Source: Candidatus Sulfotelmatobacter sp.
Lineage (GTDB): Bacteria; Acidobacteriota; Terriglobia; Terriglobales; Acidobacteriaceae
Assembly (NCBI GenBank): GCA_030045935.1
Contig: JASIEN010000469.1
Location: 1 to 7,158 of the forward strand
DNA: 7,158 nucleotides
Reading direction: 5' to 3'
Below, in pieces: positions 1 to 4,694 of the stretch. The position numbers and the translations under genes were made by a program. Every line of letters starts with the position of its first letter. The first letter of the stretch is position 1. The notes under the pieces were generated by a model. It saw only the letters and a program-made list of their open reading frames with translations, did not search any database and was not told the origin of the DNA.

Positions 1-846
1 GTAAAGGATCGCTACCTGGTTCTTCGCATTCAACACCCGGTCGTAGGCTACTTCACCCGTGTATTCGCGGCTGCCTATGAAGGAGATATTTTCACCCGCC
101 TCGGAGAGGAGATTGCCGAAGAAATGTACAAGCCCGTAACCGGCGGCGACGGTGATGGCGGATTTTGGCGTCAAGTTTTCAACCACATCCACCAGTCCCA
201 GGTTGGTTAGGCGCGGTGTTACACCGAGCGAAATTTCGTTTCCTTGAAAAAAGGCGTTGCTCTGGCCAGCGAACGCGCCCGCGCCTAGCAGGCCGAGGCC
301 CAAGCCTCCTAAACCCATTCCACCGTAGCCGCCCGCGCCGAAATTTCCTTCTGGGAGGTAGCTGAATGAGTCCCTGATCGCTAATTGCCCACGCTTCCAG
401 TTGATTCGGTTGTCCACATCCAACTGCTGTATCTGTTCCACTCCAACGTTTTGGCGGTTGTAGTCAGCCACCCCTCCGAGGTAATCGAAGGCGAGATCGT
501 ATCGCTTCCAAAGTCGCTGCAACGTTAAGCTGCCCAAACCGCGTGTAATCAATCCGACCGAAGACCCATTCAGCCGGTTAGCCACATTCGAATCTGCCGT
601 TTCACTGAAATGCAGCCCCGCCAACAGGAAACTTTCGGGCGCAGCATGGGGCTCAAGGCCAGGCAGGTCGACCGCAGAAATCGGCGGGTTCTCACTGGCT
701 GCGGAGCTTGGGTTTTCCTGTCCATAGGCCGCTAGCGGCGCCGGCGAGGAGGACCCTCCGCTGCCGGTCTGCGCCACTGCAACAACGGCGCACAGACCTA
801 GTACCAGCATTGGAATGAACCGGGCTTTGCTAGTGATTCTTCTCAC
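1..846 (-). CDS. Predicted outer-membrane beta-barrel protein, exopolysaccharide/exosortase-locus associated (3' end beyond window)
   Basis: An open frame of 282 codons runs from a GTG at 846 to the left edge without a stop, so the C-terminus is missing. The N-terminus (VRRITSKAR, then a hydrophobic stretch ending AVVAVAQ at about residue 26) reads as a signal peptide. A low-complexity Ser/Pro/Ala/Gly linker follows (about 27-70). From about residue 72 the sequence has short alternating polar/hydrophobic stretches with aromatic residues (SFLLAGLHFS, LAFDYLGGVADYN, ITVAAGYGLVHFFG), as in outer-membrane barrels. Residues 168-193 form a glycine-rich insert. The gene follows the Wza-like export gene after a 45-nt gap, so it is probably the third operon member. 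Proteobacterial exosortase loci also place a barrel protein near the export protein. An in-frame TTG at 870 is an alternative start, but neither start has a good ribosome-binding site. I infer a secretin-like or barrel role from composition and context; no catalytic motif is visible. Confidence 0.72.
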   Translation of the reverse strand, partial: MRRITSKARFIPMLVLGLCAVVAVAQTGSGGSSSPAPLAAYGQENPSSAASENPPISAVDLPGLEPHAAPESFLLAGLHFSETADSNVANRLNGSSVGLITRGLGSLTLQRLWKRYDLAFDYLGGVADYNRQNVGVEQIQQLDVDNRINWKRGQLAIRDSFSYLPEGNFGAGGYGGMGLGGLGLGLLGAGAFAGQSNAFFQGNEISLGVTPRLTNLGLVDVVENLTPKSAITVAAGYGLVHFFGNLLSEAGENISFIGSREYTGEVAYDRVLNAKNQVAILY

Positions 847-891
847 GGTAGCCTGAATCCTGCCTCTCAACTCTCTGCTGAATCATCGCTA

Positions 892-1518
892 CTACGGGAC
901 CACGATTGTGTCCCCGGGCTTCAGCACGTAATTCTGCTGTTCGTCCCGACCCTTGACCGCTTCTTTGTAATTAAAGCGCGCCTTCACCTGCTGACCATCC
1001 TGCATGCGTAGCAAATAGATATCTTTAATTTTGGCAAATTGGGTAAAACCCGCGCTCGACAGAGCCTGGAGCATGGTCATATTGGGCAACAAAGACATGG
1101 CTCCGCTATGCTGCACTTCTCCCAGAACATAAATCCTCTGGCTGTTCATGCCTGTAACGACCACCGTTACGCGCGGGTCAGCAACATACTTTTTCAATTT
1201 GTCACGGATGGAATTTCCTAACTGTACCGGAGTCAAACCCGCGGCTTGGACGTCATCGAGCAGCGGGATGGAAATCTTGCCGTCAGGGCGGACTGGAAGC
1301 GTGGCACTCATATCCGGCTCTTTCCAAACTGAGATATGCAGCGTATCGTCCGGTCCGATCACATAGTCGGAGGGAACCACCGGCTTAAGTGGGATCTCCG
1401 GGGCCTTCGCCGGCTTCGAGCTTTCTTCGTCATAGCTGGCTGAGTCATCCTGTGCCCATGCCCCGGCAGCCATCAATGCCAGCAGCAGCAGACCCAACAG
1501 CTTAATTCCCCACTTCAT
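892..1518 (-). CDS. Wza-like polysaccharide export protein (Poly_export + SLBB), short form
   Basis: The product is 208 aa. Residues 1-22 are a signal peptide (MKWGIKLLGLLLLALM core, AWA before Q23). A Poly_export domain spans about 50-122 (YVIGPDDTLHISVWKEPDMS, then VRPDGKISIPLLDDV). An SLBB domain spans about 128-172 (RIYVLGEVQHSGAMSLLPN). The C-terminus ends in the family-typical LKPGDTIVVP. Proteins of this family form the outer-membrane/periplasmic exit channel for capsule or exopolysaccharide. At 208 aa it is much shorter than Wza (about 380 aa), matching the short forms found in exosortase-linked loci. There is no lipobox cysteine after the signal peptide, unlike Wza. I chose the ATG at 1518 because AAGGAG lies 5 nt upstream and a signal peptide follows at once. 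A longer in-frame start at 1632 would overlap the upstream gene by about 100 nt and bury the signal peptide. Confidence 0.92.
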   Translation of the reverse strand: MKWGIKLLGLLLLALMAAGAWAQDDSASYDEESSKPAKAPEIPLKPVVPSDYVIGPDDTLHISVWKEPDMSATLPVRPDGKISIPLLDDVQAAGLTPVQLGNSIRDKLKKYVADPRVTVVVTGMNSQRIYVLGEVQHSGAMSLLPNMTMLQALSSAGFTQFAKIKDIYLLRMQDGQQVKARFNYKEAVKGRDEQQNYVLKPGDTIVVP

Positions 1519-1523
1519 GCACT

Positions 1524-1529
1524 CTCCTT
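1524..1529 (-). promoter_or_regulatory. Ribosome-binding site of the polysaccharide export gene
   Basis: AAGGAG on the minus strand lies 5 nt before the ATG at 1518. It sits in the 14-nt gap after the regulator's stop codon and decides between the 1518 start and the longer in-frame alternative. The tight spacing supports co-transcription of the two genes. Confidence 0.8.
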
Positions 1530-1532
1530 CTC

Positions 1533-2495
1533 CTAGGAGGCTCCAAACTCCGAGCATCCCATCTGTTTCAGCTTGTATAGCAATGCTTTGTAACTGATCT
1601 GAAGGTCCTGCGCCGCGCGGCGACGGTTCCACCGCGTGCGGGTTAGCGCTCGCAGGATGATTTCTTTTTCCGCCTCGCGGGAGGCCGCCCGCGCTGCCTC
1701 TTTTAGCGAAACACGCCCGCCATTTCCATCCACATCCGGCCGTAACAGCATCGACCTCAGGCCGCGCATCGCCACGCCTTCATCCCCTAACGCCACGATC
1801 GCTTTGACCGCATTTTCCAATTCAGTAACGTTGCCCGGCCAGCTGTATTCGTGAAACAGCCGGCAGGTCTCTTCACTCAGTTTGGGAGCCTGACGGTTGA
1901 AATCGCGCGCATATTTCCCCAGGAAATGTTGGGTAAGTGGAATAATGTCGTCGCGGCGTTGGCGCAGGGGCGGCAAGTGCAGACACACTCCGCTTATGCG
2001 ATAGTACAAATCCTCACGCAGCTTGCCTGTCCTAACTTCCACTTCCGGGTCTCGCGCGCTGCCACAAATGACCCGGAATCCGTCTCGCTCCGCGCGCTCG
2101 CTCGAGTTTTTCTCGGTCAACGCCCGCAGCAATAATGACTGGCCTTGCGCGGTCAACTCTGTTACTTCCTCCAGATAAACGGTTCCCCCATCGGAGAGAT
2201 ATGGCCGCAGTTCGATAAACTGCCCGGATCCAAAGCTCGCACAACGAATCATGGAGAATGGTTTGTTTGCGCGGGGTGATAGATCGTGAATCCTGTGAGC
2301 TACCGCCTTCTTGCCGGTCCCGCGCTCCGCAAGCAGGAGCACAGGCACTTCGCTCTGCGCCACTTCCCGCATCACAGCTTCCACGCTTCGCATGGCCGGG
2401 TTTGTGCCTTCCACAAAGTCAATACCAGCAAGCTCACGCGATTTGTTGCCATGCTGGTCTACGACACCTTCGTCGTGGCGGCATCTCAATTCCAT
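1533..2495 (-). CDS. Fis-type regulator with degenerate sigma-54-activator AAA+ domain, no GAFTGA loop and no receiver domain
   Basis: The product is 320 aa with no response-regulator receiver or PAS domain. An AAA+ domain like that of NtrC-family activators spans about 26-250. A Fis helix-turn-helix spans about 274-313 (RWNRRRAAQDLQISYKALLY). Clear family marks are the arginine fingers R160 and R166 (LREDLYYR), LPPLRQRRDDI (174-184) and SWPGN (218-222). Several core motifs deviate. Walker A reads AERGTGKK (56-63) instead of GExGTGKE. Walker B reads GGTVYLEE (103-110), with Glu where Asp is usual. Sensor I reads CGSARD, and the sensor II Arg in PGNVRELEN is Thr224. About 20 residues between CAS (85-87) and Walker B are missing, including the whole GAFTGA loop. 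The protein probably binds DNA and controls this locus. Whether it hydrolyses ATP or touches sigma-54 is doubtful. GAAAGG lies 6 nt before the ATG. It heads the leftward operon. Confidence 0.9.
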   Translation of the reverse strand: MELRCRHDEGVVDQHGNKSRELAGIDFVEGTNPAMRSVEAVMREVAQSEVPVLLLAERGTGKKAVAHRIHDLSPRANKPFSMIRCASFGSGQFIELRPYLSDGGTVYLEEVTELTAQGQSLLLRALTEKNSSERAERDGFRVICGSARDPEVEVRTGKLREDLYYRISGVCLHLPPLRQRRDDIIPLTQHFLGKYARDFNRQAPKLSEETCRLFHEYSWPGNVTELENAVKAIVALGDEGVAMRGLRSMLLRPDVDGNGGRVSLKEAARAASREAEKEIILRALTRTRWNRRRAAQDLQISYKALLYKLKQMGCSEFGAS

Positions 2496-2501
2496 TGACA
2501 G

Positions 2502-2507
2502 CCTTTC
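2502..2507 (-). promoter_or_regulatory. Ribosome-binding site of the Fis-type regulator
   Basis: GAAAGG on the minus strand lies 6 nt before the ATG at 2495. The match to AGGAGG is moderate, but the spacing is good and it supports this start. Confidence 0.5.
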
Positions 2508-2544
2508 ACCAGAGTGGAGTCACCATTATGGAGCCACTTAGCCG

Positions 2545-2573
2545 AAAAAAAAGTTCCTACAAAAAAGGGTTCC
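2545..2573. repeat. Imperfect direct repeat, 16-bp period (A-tract + GTTCC)
   Basis: AAAAAAAAGTTCC (2545-2557) and AAAAAAGGGTTCC (2561-2573) match at 11 of 13 positions with a 16-bp period. They lie 50-78 bp upstream of the regulator start codon. They could be a pair of protein-binding half-sites or bent A-tracts; function is unknown. Confidence 0.5.
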
Positions 2574-2750
2574 GATCCTGCGAACGAGCACTGCCTTGTT
2601 ACTTGCGCGCAAATGATCTACTTAACGACTGGGGACTGTGACCGAGTACTTAAAGAGCACGACTTGTACCATTTCATCCCATACATCTTAAGACCACACA
2701 GATGTTTAGAGCCTTATTTTCATCAGCATATGGGCTTGAAGTTGCTGGGG

Positions 2751-2771
2751 GTGGGCAATATGACTGCCCAC
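2751..2771. promoter_or_regulatory. Inverted repeat GTGGGCA-N7-TGCCCAC overlapping a -24/-12 (sigma-54-like) pattern
   Basis: The two 7-bp arms (2751-2757 and 2765-2771) are perfectly complementary around a 7-nt centre. On the minus strand the site reads GGGCAGTCATATTGC: GG, 10 nt, then GC, with GGCA at the -24 position and TTGC at -12. That matches the sigma-54 core and points at the regulator operon, about 250 nt upstream of its start. Because the site is palindromic, the plus strand also has GG-N10-GC (2754-2767), though with CTGC at -12. It could instead be an operator for a dimeric regulator. The element is visible; its function is inference. Confidence 0.4.
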
Positions 2772-2779
2772 AGCCTACA

Positions 2780-2810
2780 CCTTTTCGGATAAAAGGAAAA
2801 GAGTTTTCCC
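2780..2810. other. Two overlapping, mutually exclusive small hairpins
   Basis: CCTTTT (2780-2785) pairs with AAAAGG (2791-2796) around a 5-nt loop. GGAAAA (2795-2800) pairs with TTTTCC (2804-2809) around a 3-nt loop. The stems share G2795-G2796, so both cannot form fully at once. They lie just downstream of the -24/-12-like site, in what would be the exosortase leader. The stems are short and A/T-rich, so this may be chance. Confidence 0.35.
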
Positions 2811-2852
2811 ATTTCTGTGGAACAAATTTTCTCTCACTCAAGTCGGCCCGAT

Positions 2853-2875
2853 GCTCGCCATCTTGGCCGGCGAGC
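2853..2875. other. G/C-rich inverted repeat in exosortase leader
   Basis: GCTCGCC (2853-2859) and GGCGAGC (2869-2875) are perfect complements with a 9-nt spacer. No T-run follows on either strand, so it is not a typical intrinsic terminator. It lies about 77 bp before the exosortase start and could be a leader structure or operator. Confidence 0.4.
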
Positions 2876-2884
2876 CTGAAAGTC

Positions 2885-2908
2885 CTTTCTAGCCCGCTCT
2901 CTAGCCCG
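2885..2908. repeat. 12-bp tandem duplication upstream of exosortase
   Basis: CTTTCTAGCCCG (2885-2896) is followed directly by CTCTCTAGCCCG (2897-2908), identical at 11 of 12 positions. It begins 67 bp before the exosortase start. It may be paired binding half-sites or a replication-slippage duplication. Confidence 0.5.
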
Positions 2909-2951
2909 AAAGAGCCATACTGACAACTCGCTTTCGCGTCCCGCTTCGCAT

Positions 2952-3875
2952 ATGCTGGAGCATACTTCGCCTGATACACTGGCCGTGAATTCTATAGCTC
3001 AATTAGAGCCGAAAGTCGCGCCCACGCGCGCATATCGGCTGCCGCTCTCTTTGTGGCAACTCCTGATTCTTTCTGCCCTGCTGTTGTGGGTCTATCACGG
3101 GACGTTGGCCCGGCTTTTTCACCAATGGTGGACTGATTCGAACTTTTCCCACGGTTTCTTCGTGCCCCTATTCGCCGCCTTTATCGTATGGCAGGAGCGC
3201 CCACGACTTGTGGCACTTACACCGCGGCCTTCCTGGGGCGGTCTGCTGTTGCTTGCCGGCGGCCTGGGCGTGCTAGTTATCGGCCAGCTCGGCGCCGAGC
3301 TCTTTCTGTCCCGTCTTTCCATGCTGATCGTGCTGGCCGGCTTGATTGTCCTTTTCTTGGGCTGGAATTTTTTTCGTGCCGTGCTCTTTCCTTGGGCCTT
3401 CCTTCTGTTAATGATTCCCATTCCCGCCATCATCTTCAACCAACTCACGTTCCCGTTGCAGTTGTTGACTTCAAAAGTTGTCAGTACAGTTCTGCCCTGG
3501 ATGGGCGTTCCCGTCTTGCGGGAAGGCAATGTCATTATTTTGCCCGCTATGGCACTGGAAGTGGCTGAGGCATGCAGTGGTATCCGCTCCCTGATTTCCC
3601 TGGTTACTCTCGCAGTAATTTATGGCTACCTAATGGAGCGAGACGTCGCCGTTCGGGTAGTATTGGCCCTGTCGTCCGTACCTATAGCTGTGGCGGCGAA
3701 TAGCTTGCGGATTGTCGGGACTGGACTCATGGTTCAGTATTGGGACCCGCAGCGCGCCGAGGGTTTCTTCCACAAATTCTCCGGATGGCTGATCTTTGTG
3801 GTTTCGCTTCTCATGCTTTATCTTCTGCATCAAGTCATTCGTATCTTTCGGTCCGATGCAGGGAGTACTCCTTGA
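2952..3875 (+). CDS. xrt: Exosortase (EpsH-type membrane transpeptidase)
   Basis: The product is 307 aa, the usual size for exosortases, with a multi-pass hydrophobic profile from about residue 33 to 295. Exosortases are inner-membrane cysteine transpeptidases that cleave C-terminal PEP-CTERM-type tags and pass the protein on for envelope or exopolysaccharide attachment. The family motifs are all present: SHGFFVP (66-72); the catalytic Cys208 with Arg212 in ACSGIRSL (207-214); Arg253 in NSLRIVG (250-256); and His274 in HKFSG (274-278). Cys, Arg and His are intact, so it should be active. The ATG at 2952 is the first usable start after an in-frame stop at 2877. It has no clear ribosome-binding site, and a GTG 11 codons later is possible. 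It diverges from the regulator/export operon and is coupled to the EpsI gene. I cannot assign the exosortase subtype (A, B and so on) by eye, and no substrate with a sorting tag is encoded in the window. Confidence 0.95.
   Translation: MLEHTSPDTLAVNSIAQLEPKVAPTRAYRLPLSLWQLLILSALLLWVYHGTLARLFHQWWTDSNFSHGFFVPLFAAFIVWQERPRLVALTPRPSWGGLLLLAGGLGVLVIGQLGAELFLSRLSMLIVLAGLIVLFLGWNFFRAVLFPWAFLLLMIPIPAIIFNQLTFPLQLLTSKVVSTVLPWMGVPVLREGNVIILPAMALEVAEACSGIRSLISLVTLAVIYGYLMERDVAVRVVLALSSVPIAVAANSLRIVGTGLMVQYWDPQRAEGFFHKFSGWLIFVVSLLMLYLLHQVIRIFRSDAGSTP
3860..3865 (+). promoter_or_regulatory. Ribosome-binding site for epsI inside the end of the exosortase gene
   Basis: AGGGAG lies 6 nt before the TTG at 3872, inside the last codons of the exosortase gene. 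It is the best ribosome-binding site near the EpsI N-terminus and decides in favour of the TTG start. Confidence 0.75.
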
Positions 3876-4525
3876 GGAGCCCCGGTCTGTTGCGTTTTGT
3901 TCTTGCGGCTTTGCTGATTGGTGTTGCCGCTATTCTGCTCCAGGCCCGTAGCCGTATCGAAATCGTGCCACCGCACCTGCCGTTGTCATCCTTCCCTGCC
4001 GAACTTTTAAATTGGAGTAGCACGGAGGTTATTCAGGACGCCGACACCCTTGCCGTCCTGGGCCACGGCGACTTCTTGGAGCGGGTCTACGAGGACCCAA
4101 ACGGTAAATTGCCTTATGTAGATATATTTCTGGCGTATTTTCCCAGCCAACGCACAGGGGAAACTCCCCACTCGCCGCAGAATTGTCTCCCAGGCTCAGG
4201 ATGGAACCCAGATGAAAACACACGCATTACTCTTTCGATACCCGGCCATGCTCCCTTTCCCGCCAATCGTTACGTCATCTCCAAAGGCAATTCACGTCAG
4301 CTGGTTTTGTACTGGTTTTGGGCGCACGACCGCGGCGTGGCCAGCGAGTACTGGGCCAAATACTATCTGGTGAAAGACGCCATCGCCATGAACCGTAGCG
4401 ATGGCGCGTTGGTCCGTTTCGTCACCCCAATGTTCCCTGGTGAAACTCCCAATGCCGCGCAGCAGCGCATCCTGCCTTTCACCTCAGCCGTCGTCCCCAT
4501 GTTGAACAATTACTTTCCCCGCTGA
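3872..4525 (+). CDS. epsI: EpsI, exosortase-associated protein
   Basis: The product is 217 aa with one N-terminal membrane segment (about residues 7-24, LRFVLAALLIGVAAILLQAR) and a soluble domain that should face the periplasm. The family signature HSPQNCLPGSGW (100-111) is present, with its conserved Cys105. So are YFPSQRTGETPHSP before it, the LVLYWFWAHDR block (144-154), SEYWAKYYLVKDA (158-170) and MNRSDGALVR (173-182). EpsI domains occur fused to or next to exosortases and help the sorting system; their biochemistry is not settled. The TTG start overlaps the exosortase TGA by 4 nt (TTGA), with AGGGAG upstream, so translation is likely coupled. A longer in-frame start at 3740 would overlap the exosortase by 136 nt, has no comparable ribosome-binding site and adds residues unlike the family. 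A 5-bp palindrome (CGCTG-AA-CAGCG, 4520-4531) spans the stop codon but has no T-run. Confidence 0.9.
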   Translation: MRSPGLLRFVLAALLIGVAAILLQARSRIEIVPPHLPLSSFPAELLNWSSTEVIQDADTLAVLGHGDFLERVYEDPNGKLPYVDIFLAYFPSQRTGETPHSPQNCLPGSGWNPDENTRITLSIPGHAPFPANRYVISKGNSRQLVLYWFWAHDRGVASEYWAKYYLVKDAIAMNRSDGALVRFVTPMFPGETPNAAQQRILPFTSAVVPMLNNYFPR

Positions 4526-4569
4526 ACAGCGTAAGCCTATTGTCGAATCTCCAGAGTTTTCTCGCTTTC

Positions 4570-4599
4570 CCCTGTGCTCCTCTGTGCCCTCTGTGTTTC
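4570..4599. repeat. CTCTGTG-type short tandem repeat in the epsI-permease spacer
   Basis: CTGTG occurs at 4572, 4582 and 4591 within a pyrimidine-rich tract, with two exact copies of CCTCTGTG at 4579-4586 and 4588-4595. From memory, closely similar CCTCTGTG-rich stretches are scattered in intergenic DNA of many bacteria; I have not checked this. Two in-frame GTG codons (4584 and 4593) that could extend the permease lie inside it, which argues against using them as starts. Confidence 0.6.
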
Positions 4600-4694
4600 A
4601 ATGTTTTTTCCAAAGACGTTGCCTTGCAACCCAACAAATCCGATTGTCAGACTCTAACGATCTTCGAACCGGACGTGCCCTCATCTCTACCGGC

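Larger units (their letters stand above)
2496..2951. promoter_or_regulatory. Divergent control region between regulator operon and exosortase operon
   Basis: These 456 bp separate the two divergent operons, and I see no convincing gene in them. Small open frames here lack ribosome-binding sites and recognisable domains. From left to right the region holds: a pair of A-tract/GTTCC direct repeats (2545-2573); a perfect 7-bp inverted repeat with -24/-12-like spacing (2751-2771); two overlapping A/T-rich hairpins (2780-2810); a G/C-rich hairpin (2853-2875); and a 12-bp tandem repeat (2885-2908). Promoters for both operons must lie here unless they are transcribed from outside. No strong -35/-10 pair stood out by eye. 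A CATAAT on the minus strand near 2527-2532 lacks a good -35 partner. Confidence 0.6.

Noticed and set aside
892..1632. Longer form of the polysaccharide export protein (246 aa)
   Set aside because: It overlaps the regulator gene by about 100 nt and hides the signal peptide; the start at 1518 has a strong ribosome-binding site.
2818..2832. TGGAAC as a -24 element of a sigma-54 promoter towards the exosortase
   Set aside because: The matching -12 position reads CT instead of the essential GC.
2841..2880. Cyclic-di-GMP riboswitch upstream of the exosortase
   Set aside because: The hairpins do not match the conserved core as I remember it, on either strand.
2674..2979. A 101-codon open frame on the minus strand (and similar plus-strand frames) in the divergent control region
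   Set aside because: No ribosome-binding site, no recognisable domain, and it overlaps the exosortase start and the regulatory repeats.
3740..4525. Longer form of EpsI (261 aa)
   Set aside because: It would overlap the exosortase by 136 nt with residues unlike EpsI; the coupled TTG at 3872 fits better.
4520..4531. CGCTG-AA-CAGCG as a terminator after epsI
   Set aside because: Only a 5-bp stem with a 2-nt loop over the stop codon, and no T-run follows.
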